A stretch of DNA of 64,000 bases from contig NZ_CP041403.1 in NCBI RefSeq assembly GCF_014844135.1, forward strand, positions 124,001 through 188,000. Direction: 5' to 3'. The DNA is from Arcobacter sp. FWKO B (GTDB lineage Bacteria > Campylobacterota > Campylobacteria > Campylobacterales > Arcobacteraceae). The position numbers and the translations under genes are program-made. Below, one piece after another: positions 31,915 to 40,075 of this stretch. Positions within the stretch are counted from its first letter, which is position 1. Each line of letters begins with the position of its first letter. The notes under the pieces were generated by a model, which had not been told where the DNA came from, searched no databases, and worked only from the letters and a program-made list of their open reading frames with translations.

Positions 31915-32531
31915 TTATAGCCTTTTATTAGATTTGTATATTCATTTGTTTGATGCATTATATCATTATTGTTCCATATATCACTAATTACACTTATCAT
32001 ATCTACATTTTGATTTAGCAATAAAGGTGCATTTTCAATGGTGATGCCACCTATTGCACATACTGGAACTTTGAGAAGCTTTTTAGCATTAGATATTGTA
32101 TCCAATGGAATTATAGTTGATTCTGGTTTTGTTGGAGACTTAAAAAAAGAACCAAATGCAACATAATTTGCACCGAGTCTTTCCATCTCTAAAGCATATT
32201 TTATATTTCCATAACAAGAAACTCCAATTATCATATGCTTTAAATAATATCTTATTTCTTTTAATTTACTATCAAATTTTCCTATATGAACACCATCGCT
32301 ATCAATTCTTTTTGCAAGCTCAACTCTATCATCTATAATAAAGGTTGCATTGTACTGTTTTGCCAAATTTTTTATTTCTAATGCTAATGGCATAATTTCA
32401 TCATCTGTTGCATATTTATTTCTAAGTTGAATTATATTTGCTCCAGATTTTAAAACCTGTTCAATTCTAGTTAGATTTTCATTATTAGCATCTTTTATTT
32501 CATTTGTTATTACATATAATCCTTTTAGCAT
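31911..32531 (-). CDS. thiE: thiamine-phosphate synthase
   Basis: A 206-residue ThiE that couples HMP-diphosphate and thiazole phosphate to give thiamine phosphate. Motifs: QLRNKYATDD, FIIDDRVELAKRIDSDGVHI (diphosphate-binding), YVAFGSFFKSPTKP and VCAIGGITIEN. It overlaps thiD by seven bases. No TPP riboswitch is seen upstream of the pair. Confidence 0.92.
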   Translation of the reverse strand: MLKGLYVITNEIKDANNENLTRIEQVLKSGANIIQLRNKYATDDEIMPLALEIKNLAKQYNATFIIDDRVELAKRIDSDGVHIGKFDSKLKEIRYYLKHMIIGVSCYGNIKYALEMERLGANYVAFGSFFKSPTKPESTIIPLDTISNAKKLLKVPVCAIGGITIENAPLLLNQNVDMISVISDIWNNNDIMHQTNEYTNLIKGYK

Positions 32532-33310
32532 AAAATACTCCTTATATTATGCATTACAGGACCATTTCCGTGTCCAAGATTTGGTGCTTTTAAAATGGTT
32601 TTATATATAAAATCTTTTGCTGATGAAATAGAATTTTGTAGAGATAATCCATTTGCAAGATTGCAAGCAATTGCGGTTGAAAAACTACAACCTGTGCCAT
32701 TTGTATTTTTTGAATTGACAAATACAGAACTATACTCTTCAACAAAATTATCACCAAAAAGTGTATCTATACTGTTTGTATTTGATCTTGGAAGCTGTTT
32801 TATTAATATGTTTGTTTTATAATTCTCAACGAATAAACTAGCTTTGTTATAAATTTCATTAGTTGAGCTATCGTTACACTTTAAAAGTAATAATGACTCA
32901 TAAAAATTTGGAGTAACTACACTAGCTATTGAAAAAAGTTTAAAATACTCATCTATAGCATCATCAAGTAAGAGTTTATCCCCACTTCTTGATACACATA
33001 CAGGATCAATCACTAATGGTATATCTTTATCTTTCAGGATATCATAAACAACACTAATTATCTCTTTGTTGTATAACATACCTGTTTTAATTGCAGATAC
33101 TTCATAGTCTTCAAAAATAGCATCTAGTTGATTTTTAATAAAATTAGTATCAATTGGGTTTATATTTTTTACGCCAACTGTATTTTGTGCAGTTAAAACC
33201 GTAACACAAGTGGTACTAAAACAACCAAAGTACTCAGCAGTTTTTATATCAGCTTGTATTCCAGCACATCCACCACTATCGCTACCAGCTATAGATAATA
33301 TTACTTTCAT
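32525..33310 (-). CDS. thiD: hydroxymethylpyrimidine/phosphomethylpyrimidine kinase
   Basis: A 261-residue ribokinase-family enzyme of thiamine synthesis. Motifs: LSIAGSDSGGCAGIQADIKT at the N-terminus (pyrimidine binding), KTGMLYN, VIDPVCVSRSG and the catalytic C-terminal GTGCSFSTAIAC with its Asp position replaced by Ser (usually GTGCTLSAAIA). Catalysis in ThiD relies on a Cys in this loop, which is present. Operon thiD-thiE-TudS-like. Confidence 0.93.
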   Translation of the reverse strand: MKVILSIAGSDSGGCAGIQADIKTAEYFGCFSTTCVTVLTAQNTVGVKNINPIDTNFIKNQLDAIFEDYEVSAIKTGMLYNKEIISVVYDILKDKDIPLVIDPVCVSRSGDKLLLDDAIDEYFKLFSIASVVTPNFYESLLLLKCNDSSTNEIYNKASLFVENYKTNILIKQLPRSNTNSIDTLFGDNFVEEYSSVFVNSKNTNGTGCSFSTAIACNLANGLSLQNSISSAKDFIYKTILKAPNLGHGNGPVMHNIRSILC

Positions 33311-33378
33311 TTTTTAAAGCCCTTGTTTAGTTTTAAAAATTTTATCTAAAACAAAAGGCTTTTTGTGTAACTATTTTG

Positions 33379-33885
33379 TCAATTAATAGTATCAAATCTT
33401 TTTTTGTAAGCATTAATTGCAAGCATAAGTGCAGATATCATAATGATAGCAAAATCTATCTCACTAGCTTTGTGAAATGCTTCAAAAAGCTCAATGTTTT
33501 CATTTATCCAAAGTTCACCTTTATAAATAAATGACATTACACCTTCTGTAAAATAAAAACTAAACAACAAAGAACTGATTGCAAAAATCACATAAAATAC
33601 AATTGTACTAAAAGAACTTAAGAATTGTTTGTATTTATATGTATGATAAAGCGTTACAAATAATAAAACAATATTCAATACAATAGAAAATCTCCTAAAA
33701 ATTTCACTCATTAGTAGTCCATTATCAAATCTTGTAAGAAATATTTCATTTAAGTACAAGCTACTATTAAAGACAACAGGAGCAACAATTGCACCCAAAA
33801 TAAGTGCACCACTCACAACAAACAACAACGATACGATATAAAAAAAGTCTAAGACTTCATTGAATTTATTTTTATGTTTACTCAT
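33379..33885 (-). CDS. DUF4149 membrane protein
   Basis: A 168-residue membrane protein with four hydrophobic spans (about 12-37, 66-85, 91-113 and 143-160) and the family-typical FHKASEIDFAIIMISALML near the C-terminus. DUF4149 proteins are common in Campylobacterota; their function is unknown. The gene is transcribed away from the cytochrome c peroxidase gene. Confidence 0.8.
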   Translation of the reverse strand: MSKHKNKFNEVLDFFYIVSLLFVVSGALILGAIVAPVVFNSSLYLNEIFLTRFDNGLLMSEIFRRFSIVLNIVLLFVTLYHTYKYKQFLSSFSTIVFYVIFAISSLLFSFYFTEGVMSFIYKGELWINENIELFEAFHKASEIDFAIIMISALMLAINAYKKRFDTIN

Positions 33886-34067
33886 GAGAGTATTTTATCA
33901 TAAAACCGCTTAGTCTACTAAAAATAAATTACAATCAAGTAATAAAAAAAACTTTTGGAAAAAAATTATCATATTTTAAGTTTTATTAAAAGATTTATAT
34001 TGTACAATTTTCAATATAGATGTTATTTATAACAACTATAATATAAAATAATAAAAAAGGAGACACT

Positions 34068-35096
34068 ATGAAAAAACTTAGTGTAGTTGTAAGTGGTTTA
34101 TTGTTAACAGGTTCTTTTGCAATGGCAAATGATGCAGCTCTTATCAAGCTAGCAAAAGATTCTGGACTAAAAGCTATTCCAGAAAGCCAAACAGAACTTT
34201 TCAAGTTAATTGATGATGTAAACAATCCAATAACTCCAGCAAAAGTAGAGCTTGGTAAAAAATTATATTTCGATCCAAGACTTTCTAAAAGTAATCTAAT
34301 CAGCTGTAATACTTGCCATAACCTTGCACTTGGTGGTGCTGACGGTGTAAGTGCTGCTATTGGACATAAATGGACTGTTAATCCTCATCATTTAAACTCA
34401 CCAACAGTTTATAACTCTGTATTAAATGCTGTACAATTTTGGGATGGTAGAAGCCCACACTTAGAAGATCAAGCTCAAGGTCCAATTGAAGCAGGTCCAG
34501 AAATGGCAGCTCCAGCAGAACTAGTTGTTGCTAGAATTACTTCTATTCCAGAATATGTAGAAGAATTTAAAAAGGCTTATTCTCCTAATGTAAAAATTGA
34601 TTTTAAACTTATAGCAGATACAATAGGGAACTTTGAAAGAACTCTAGTTACTCCATCAAGATTTGATGCATATTTAAATGGACACACAGATGCTTTAACA
34701 AAAGCTGAAAAAGAAGGTCTTAAACTATTTATTGACAAAGGATGTACAGCTTGCCATACTGATATAGGACTTGGCGGTACAATGCAAGCATTTGAAATCC
34801 ACTCTAAATACAGCTTTGCTAAAGGTGACTTTACTGGTGACGAAAACGGCATGGTAAAAACTCCAACTCTTAGAAATATCCAAGAAACAGCGCCATATTT
34901 CCACAATGGAAATATATGGAGTCTTAAGGATGCAGTAAAAGAAATGGGAAGCGTTCAATTAGGTATTAAAATATCTGATAAAGATGCTGATAAAATCGTA
35001 ACATTCTTAAATGCTTTAACAGGTGAGAAACCACAAATTGTTTACCCAATTTTACCACCTAGTACAGATAAAACTCCAAAACCAGATATGAACTAA
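34068..35096 (+). CDS. di-haem cytochrome c peroxidase
   Basis: A 342-residue periplasmic peroxidase that reduces H2O2 with electrons from cytochrome c. The signal peptide (MKKLSVVVSGLLLTGSFAMA) ends at AMA-ND. Two haem c sites, Cys80-Asn-Thr-Cys-His84 and Cys226-Thr-Ala-Cys-His230, match the low- and high-potential haems, with PTVYNSVLNAVQFWDGR between. A probable -10 (CTATAATAT) lies about 30 bases upstream, and a GTTATTTATAAC palindrome at 34022-34033 overlaps this region. Confidence 0.94.
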   Translation: MKKLSVVVSGLLLTGSFAMANDAALIKLAKDSGLKAIPESQTELFKLIDDVNNPITPAKVELGKKLYFDPRLSKSNLISCNTCHNLALGGADGVSAAIGHKWTVNPHHLNSPTVYNSVLNAVQFWDGRSPHLEDQAQGPIEAGPEMAAPAELVVARITSIPEYVEEFKKAYSPNVKIDFKLIADTIGNFERTLVTPSRFDAYLNGHTDALTKAEKEGLKLFIDKGCTACHTDIGLGGTMQAFEIHSKYSFAKGDFTGDENGMVKTPTLRNIQETAPYFHNGNIWSLKDAVKEMGSVQLGIKISDKDADKIVTFLNALTGEKPQIVYPILPPSTDKTPKPDMN

Positions 35097-35103
35097 TATC
35101 TGT

Positions 35104-35130
35104 ATAAGAATCCCTTATTGGGGTTCTTAT
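35104..35130 (+). terminator. hairpin after cytochrome c peroxidase gene
   Basis: ATAAGAATCCC / GGGGTTCTTAT with loop TTATT makes an 11-pair stem including one G-T pair. There is no long T run, so termination strength is uncertain. Confidence 0.55.
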
Positions 35131-35138
35131 GTTATATC

Positions 35139-36443
35139 CTAGTTATGAGTTATTGAATTAATCAAATTTATCTTATATGATGTCAACTCTCTTTTTATAA
35201 TATCATTTGTAATCGGTCCAAGTAATGGTGGCAATTTTTCAGATAATATGACCCCTTTTATATTTTTCTTTTTAGTATTCATATATGTATAAAATAGTAA
35301 TATCCCAGCACCTACGCCTGTTGGATAGGAGATATATGTAGAACCTGAATATGGTGTTTTTATCAATTCTGGATATTTATTAAAAGCAATACCTATAGAT
35401 TCTATGCTTTTTATTTTCTTTTGTGTCTGAGGATATAATATTTCAAGATAAATATCAGCTACAGCTGAAAATTCAGCATATTTTATTGTTTTATCTTTTA
35501 CATATTCTTCAATTACTTCTGGTGTTTTCATCTTTGGAATAACATCTTTAATAATGCTATTTATAGATATTTCAGAATTCTCATACCCATAACAGTACTT
35601 ATTTGAAAGTAAATTAAGCTGATATAAGTTTTTCATTAATTCAATTTCATTACCACCAACAAACATCCTAATATCTTCGATATCACCAAAACTTTGTTTT
35701 AATGATATTATTTCTTCTTGAAATACAGGATAGATTTCCACAAAGTTTCTAAAATATGGAAACTTATATGTTTTTGTTTTTGAAAAAGGCTCAATGGTTT
35801 TTATCTTATTTTTTTTGAAAAATATTGGCTTATAAGATATCTCTTCAATTGCAACATTAGGTGACCAAGAAAATATAAGTTGCTTTGAATGTATCTCTTC
35901 CAATAGATTAATCTCTATTTTTGTGACTTTTGTTTTATATGGAAGATTAGTAAAAGCATAAATTCTTTCACCAATTAAAAAGTTTGTAACCCCAGGTGAA
36001 ATACCAAGATTTATAAGAGCAAAAAGATTTTGTTCCATAAAGCTCTCATTTAAACTTTGTTGTTCAAATTCCAATGTCGTTAGTATTTTATCATTATAAA
36101 TATCACTAGCCAAATCAGCATAATTAGCTTTATACTCTAAAGATAATTTCATAATTGGCAAATTAAACTCTGGGACAGAAGAGTTTATAAAAATTGAAGA
36201 TTTTTTTAACTCTTTTTTGTATTCTTGATGTTTTTCAAAAATTTCATTAAAATTGTCAACTTCAATAAACTTAGAAATCATTAAAATTTCTTGATTTCTA
36301 AAAAAATGCTTTTTTGCTTTTTTTTCATCTCTAACAAAAAAAACAAATTCTAAATCATCGGAAAAACTTTTTTCACTAAGTTCGTATATGACCCTAGCCA
36401 TAACACTGCTTACAGCACCTACACCAAAAAATACTATCTTCAT
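35139..36443 (-). CDS. saccharopine-dehydrogenase-like NAD(P)-binding protein
   Basis: A 434-residue protein with an N-terminal Rossmann fold (MKIVFFGVGAVSSVMARVIY, GxGAVS) and the saccharopine dehydrogenase arrangement: a strand INSSVPEFNLPIM, YADLA (about 127), and GISPGVTNFL (about 169-178). The C-terminal part differs from LYS1/LYS9 and from carboxynorspermidine dehydrogenase, so the substrate is unknown. It diverges from trpB. Confidence 0.78.
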   Translation of the reverse strand: MKIVFFGVGAVSSVMARVIYELSEKSFSDDLEFVFFVRDEKKAKKHFFRNQEILMISKFIEVDNFNEIFEKHQEYKKELKKSSIFINSSVPEFNLPIMKLSLEYKANYADLASDIYNDKILTTLEFEQQSLNESFMEQNLFALINLGISPGVTNFLIGERIYAFTNLPYKTKVTKIEINLLEEIHSKQLIFSWSPNVAIEEISYKPIFFKKNKIKTIEPFSKTKTYKFPYFRNFVEIYPVFQEEIISLKQSFGDIEDIRMFVGGNEIELMKNLYQLNLLSNKYCYGYENSEISINSIIKDVIPKMKTPEVIEEYVKDKTIKYAEFSAVADIYLEILYPQTQKKIKSIESIGIAFNKYPELIKTPYSGSTYISYPTGVGAGILLFYTYMNTKKKNIKGVILSEKLPPLLGPITNDIIKRELTSYKINLINSITHN

Positions 36444-36552
36444 GAGGTAAGCCTTTTTTTAATTTATTATTGAGGTATTGTACTATTTATAATCACAATT
36501 TTTAATTAATCATATGTTATTATTTGCAAATATTAATGAATAAGGGTTCAAA

Positions 36553-37764
36553 ATGCAAAAACAAAAATCATATTTAGAAAGTATGCCTAACTCCAAAGGA
36601 TTTTTTGGAAGTTTTGGTGGAGCTTTTATACCACCTCAGTTAGACAAACCTTTTGCTGAAATTAATGAAGCTTACGAAAAATTATCAAAATCTTTTGATT
36701 TTATTAGTGAATTAAAAAAAATAAGAAAATATTACCAAGGAAGACCAACACCAGTAACATATTGTAAAAACTTGTCTGAATATGTAGGTGGTGGGCAAAT
36801 ATATTTAAAAAGAGAGGACTTAAATCATACTGGTGCACACAAACTAAATCATTGTATGGCAGAAGCATTGCTTGCAAAATATCTTGGCAAAAAAAAACTT
36901 ATTGCTGAAACTGGTGCTGGACAGCATGGAGTTGCTCTTGCTACAGCAGCAGCTTATTTTGGATTAGAGTGTGAAATCCATATGGGTGAAGTTGATATTA
37001 AAAAAGAACACCCTAATGTTGTAAGAATGAAAATATTGGGGGCAAAAGTTGTGCCAGCAACCCATGGACTAAGGACTCTTAAAGAAGCTGTTGATAGTGC
37101 ATTTGAAGCATACTTGAAAGATACAGATACTCAAATGTTTGCTATTGGTTCAGTTGTAGGACCACACCCTTTTCCAAAAATGGTAAGAGATTTTCAAAGC
37201 ATTGTTGGTATTGAAGCAAAAGAACAATTTTCTGAAATGACTGGTAAATTACCAGATATGGTTAGTGCTTGTGTTGGTGGAGGAAGTAATGCTATGGGAA
37301 TTTTTAGTGCTTTTATTGAGGATCCTGTTAAACTATATGCTGTTGAGCCTGCAGGCAAAGGAGATAAGCTTGGAGAACATAGTGCAAGCTTAACCTATGG
37401 AAGTGAAGGGATAATGCATGGATTCAATTCTATCATGCTAAAAGATTCAAGTGGTAATCCAGCACCAGTTCATTCAATAGGGAGTGGAATAGATTATCCT
37501 TCAGTGGGACCAGAACATGCTTATTTACATAGCACAGGAAGAACAAATGTAGGACTTTGTAATGATGATGAAGCAGTTGATGCATTTTATAAATTGTCTC
37601 AATATGAAGGGATTATTCCTGCATTAGAGTCTGCACATGCTCTTGCATTTGCAATGAAATATGCAAAAGAAAATAAAAATGAATCAATATTGGTAAATCT
37701 TAGCGGAAGAGGGGATAAAGATATTGATTATGTTATAGAACATTACCCAATACCTAAAAAGTAA
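36553..37764 (+). CDS. trpB: stand-alone tryptophan synthase beta-like protein
   Basis: A 403-residue PLP enzyme of the TrpB family. The PLP lysine is in [10 protein letters not shown] (about residue 97), the catalytic Glu in AETGAGQHG, the phosphate loop is GGGSNAMG and the C-terminal motif GRGDKDI. Several normally invariant spots differ: HKINN is HKLNH, and the MGxxDxxRQxxNV segment reads [13 protein letters not shown]. No trpA or other trp gene is next to it, so it may be a second TrpB copy working alone or on another indole-like substrate. PLP beta-synthase chemistry is secure; tryptophan synthesis is likely but not proven. Confidence 0.85.
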   Translation: MQKQKSYLESMPNSKGFFGSFGGAFIPPQLDKPFAEINEAYEKLSKSFDFISELKKIRKYYQGRPTPVTYCKNLSEYVGGGQIYLKREDLNHTGAHKLNHCMAEALLAKYLGKKKLIAETGAGQHGVALATAAAYFGLECEIHMGEVDIKKEHPNVVRMKILGAKVVPATHGLRTLKEAVDSAFEAYLKDTDTQMFAIGSVVGPHPFPKMVRDFQSIVGIEAKEQFSEMTGKLPDMVSACVGGGSNAMGIFSAFIEDPVKLYAVEPAGKGDKLGEHSASLTYGSEGIMHGFNSIMLKDSSGNPAPVHSIGSGIDYPSVGPEHAYLHSTGRTNVGLCNDDEAVDAFYKLSQYEGIIPALESAHALAFAMKYAKENKNESILVNLSGRGDKDIDYVIEHYPIPKK

Positions 37765-37768
37765 TACA

Positions 37769-37853
37769 TGGTACCTGTGGTCGGACTCGAACCGACAAGC
37801 CGTGAAGCGGCAGATTTTGAATCTGCTGAGTTTACCAATTTCTCCACACAGGC
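37769..37853 (-). tRNA. tRNA-Leu (CAA)
   Basis: The minus strand folds as a class II tRNA. Acceptor GCCTGTG pairs with CACAGGT (first pair G-U), the D-arm contains TTGGTAAA, the anticodon stem CAGAT/ATCTG encloses TTCAAAA (anticodon CAA), the variable arm is long (CCGCTTCACGG) and the T-arm is GTCGG-TTCGAGT-CCGAC. The CCA end is encoded. A plus-strand reading frame across it is spurious. Confidence 0.93.
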
Positions 37854-37855
37854 AT

Positions 37856-37882
37856 TAAAAAACCCATCCTTAAAGGATGGGT
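37856..37882 (-). terminator. intrinsic terminator of the HU gene
   Basis: Read on the minus strand, ACCCATCC-TTTAA-GGATGGGT is followed by six T. It lies between the HU stop codon and the tRNA-Leu gene. Confidence 0.88.
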
Positions 37883-37910
37883 GGGATTATAAAACAATAT
37901 TGCTTAATAA

Positions 37911-38186
37911 TTACTTAGCAACTGCGTCTTTTAATGCTTTTCCAACTTTGAATTTTACAACTTTTGTTGCTGGAACCTCTACTTTTTTACCTGTACCTGG
38001 AACAGTAGCAGTTCTAGCAGCTCTTGCTACAGAAGAAAATGTACCGAAACCAATAAAGCTAACACCGTCACCTTTTACTAAACTTTCAGTTAATGTTTCT
38101 AATACTGCATCAACTGCACCTTTAGAATCTTTTTTTGATAGGCCTGTCTTAGCGGCAACTGCGTCTATAAATTCAGCTTTGTTCAT
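37911..38186 (-). CDS. hup: HU-family nucleoid protein
   Basis: A 91-residue HU/IHF-type DNA-bending protein (MNKAEFIDAVAAKTGLSKKD, then GDGVSFIGFGTFSSVARAAR). The beta-arm carries the sequence ARTATVPGTGKKVEVPATKV; the usual RNP motif tip is shifted to VPGTG. The gene has an AAGGAG ribosome binding site and its own terminator. It is probably highly expressed. Confidence 0.94.
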   Translation of the reverse strand: MNKAEFIDAVAAKTGLSKKDSKGAVDAVLETLTESLVKGDGVSFIGFGTFSSVARAARTATVPGTGKKVEVPATKVVKFKVGKALKDAVAK

Positions 38187-38279
38187 CGAAAACTCCTTGT
38201 TAAAATTAAAACTTATAGAACTTTATAATATTAAACCTTTAAAAAAGATAAAAATTAAGCTATTTTTATAAAAAAAATA

Positions 38280-38855
38280 TTAAAAAAGTTCTTTTATGCT
38301 TAACAATCTGCAACTATTTTCCAAAATTGCAACTTTTTTGACAAGTTCGTGTATATCTCTATCATAAACATATACACCAATTCCTTTTATAACCATAATA
38401 TGATGGGGTGATTCTTTGAGGAATTTTGTTACCTCTAAAGAGTTTCTACTATACCATGTGTCAAACTCACCTGGGTCATATACAGGAATGCTACCATAAA
38501 GTGTTTTACCAAAATAATCAAGACATTCTATAGAATCATGATTTAGTGTATATGCTGTTGTGTATGGAGGCATTCCAAAGGCAATATATTTTGCTTCATG
38601 TATATGATTATATATAGAAGCGTGTATATCAGCTTCTATACTAGCAACTTTCCATCTATAATCTTTATTTATAGTTGCGAGCTTACATAATGTTTTAGAA
38701 TCAATTCTGTCAAAAATAGCATCACTTGTGTTGATTACAAAATTAGTATAGTCAAGTTTTGCAGATATAGCTCCATGGTATATCCCAAAAAAATTTTTTC
38801 TAAACAATGTTAAAGAAATATTAGACAATAAATCTTCAATACTTTTATCCACCAT
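38280..38855 (-). CDS. class II aldolase/adducin-like protein
   Basis: A 191-residue protein of the class II aldolase/adducin fold: GIYHGAISAKLD near the N-terminus (GNxSxR equivalent), EADIHASIYNHIHEAKYIAF in the middle and HHIMVIKGIGVYVYDRDIHE near the end. In canonical enzymes HxH plus a later His bind zinc and PPYTTA would carry HxH. Those ligands are not evident here, so catalysis is doubtful. Such divergent members are conserved in Campylobacterota without known role. It diverges from rsmH across a symmetric promoter region. Confidence 0.7.
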   Translation of the reverse strand: MVDKSIEDLLSNISLTLFRKNFFGIYHGAISAKLDYTNFVINTSDAIFDRIDSKTLCKLATINKDYRWKVASIEADIHASIYNHIHEAKYIAFGMPPYTTAYTLNHDSIECLDYFGKTLYGSIPVYDPGEFDTWYSRNSLEVTKFLKESPHHIMVIKGIGVYVYDRDIHELVKKVAILENSCRLLSIKELF

Positions 38856-38880
38856 AATACATTTACCTTCTAATTTTAAT

Positions 38881-38897
38881 TATGGTATAATACCATA
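38881..38897. promoter_or_regulatory. palindromic promoter between the aldolase-like gene and rsmH
   Basis: TATGGTATAATACCATA is a 17-base palindrome with an A centre. It contains an extended -10 box (TGGTATAAT) on the plus strand toward rsmH and lies 26 bases from the divergent gene. The same TATGGTATAATAC occurs before the ABC-F gene (about 29258), so part of the symmetry may simply be promoter sequence. Confidence 0.5.
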
Positions 38898-38913
38898 AAT
38901 TACTTAAAAGGTT

Positions 38914-39822
38914 TTGATTTTGCAAGCCCCACATATTCCTGTATTACTAGATGAAGTTATTGATGCATTTAAAGACATTAAAGATGGCTATATTATTGAC
39001 TGTACGCTTGGCTATGGTGGACATTCTGGTGCTTTACTAAAAGCTAAGCATAATATTAAAATAATCGCAAACGACCAAGATGACGAAGCTTTAGAATTTT
39101 CAAAAAATAGATTAAAAGAATATGAAGATAGAATCATATTTAATAAAGGAAATTTTAAAGATGTATTTAAAAAATTTAAAGATTTACCAATTAGAGGTAT
39201 TTTGGCAGACATTGGAGTGTCATCTCTTCAACTAGATAAGCAAAGTAGGGGATTTGGATTTGATAGCGATGTACTTGATATGAGAATGGATACAAGTGAG
39301 CCGTTTAGTGCCAGTGATGTTGTAAATCACTATTCACAAATCGAACTTGAAAGAATTTTTAGAGATTATGGGGAAGTAAAAGAGTACAAAAAAGCAGCTT
39401 CTTTGGTTGTCAAGAATAGACCATTTAATAGCACTAAAGAGCTATCTGATATGTTTATGAAAAATTTTTACAAAGGAAAGATACATCCAGCAACATTACC
39501 ATTTCAAGCAATAAGAATTGAAGTAAACAAAGAGCTTGATGTATTATCTGAACTTTTTGAGAGTATAGAGCAAAACAAACCAACCAATACTATAGTGGCT
39601 ATCATAAGTTTTCACTCTCTTGAAGACAGGATAGTAAAAAATTACTTTAAAAAATGGTCAAAAAATTGTATTTGTCCGCCAGAGGCCTTTAGATGTACTT
39701 GTGGCAATAATAATGCAATTGGAAAAGTTGTAACAAAACAGCCAATTACTGCTTCTAACAAAGAACTAAAAATAAACCCAAGAAGTAGAAGTGCTAAATT
39801 GAGGATTTTTAAGATTGATTAA
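38914..39822 (+). CDS. rsmH: 16S rRNA (cytosine-1402-N4)-methyltransferase
   Basis: A 302-residue RsmH/MraW. Motifs: HIPVLLDEV (7-15), DCTLGYGGHSGALL (SAM loop), LADIGVSSLQLD, RGFGFDSDVLDMRMD, and the C-terminal RIVKNYFKKWSK with SRSAKLRIFK. The start is a TTG (38914 or 38920) with AAAAGG upstream. It precedes an FtsL-like gene, keeping the mraW-ftsL order of the division cluster, but without the rest of that cluster. Confidence 0.93.
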   Translation: MILQAPHIPVLLDEVIDAFKDIKDGYIIDCTLGYGGHSGALLKAKHNIKIIANDQDDEALEFSKNRLKEYEDRIIFNKGNFKDVFKKFKDLPIRGILADIGVSSLQLDKQSRGFGFDSDVLDMRMDTSEPFSASDVVNHYSQIELERIFRDYGEVKEYKKAASLVVKNRPFNSTKELSDMFMKNFYKGKIHPATLPFQAIRIEVNKELDVLSELFESIEQNKPTNTIVAIISFHSLEDRIVKNYFKKWSKNCICPPEAFRCTCGNNNAIGKVVTKQPITASNKELKINPRSRSAKLRIFKID

Positions 39823-40075
39823 TTTTACTTCAAAACAGGCTATCTTGATAGTTGGGATAATATTTGCAACTATTCTTGGCTTATACTTGCCAAAAATATA
39901 TATAAAAAACAATATTTACTATACAAGTAGAGATATAAATAAGCTATACTCCCACTATATATCACTAAAAGAAGAGAATAAAGCACTTTCTCAACAATTA
40001 GAAGATATGAAGTTTAAAAACCAAATTTTAGACACAATAATACTTCAATACAAAATGAATGAGGAAAAATGGTAG
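39815..40075 (+). CDS. FtsL-like cell division protein
   Basis: An 86-residue bitopic protein: a short cytoplasmic start, one membrane span (about 8-27, QAILIVGIIFATILGLYL) and a periplasmic coiled coil (about 40-75, INKLYSHYISLKEENKALSQ). This topology, the size and the position directly after rsmH indicate FtsL, which links FtsB to FtsWI in divisome activation. Start TTG overlaps the rsmH stop; its end overlaps the RND pump start by seven bases. Confidence 0.72.
   Translation: MINFTSKQAILIVGIIFATILGLYLPKIYIKNNIYYTSRDINKLYSHYISLKEENKALSQQLEDMKFKNQILDTIILQYKMNEEKW

Noticed and set aside
32595-32822. 75-codon plus-strand frame within thiD
   Set aside because: Antisense shadow of a well conserved enzyme.
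33311-33378. TPP riboswitch before thiD
   Set aside because: The conserved CTGAGA core and the flanking helices of the THI element are absent.
37768-38271. 167-codon plus-strand reading frame
   Set aside because: It runs across the tRNA-Leu gene, a terminator and the complement of the HU gene; it is a shadow frame.
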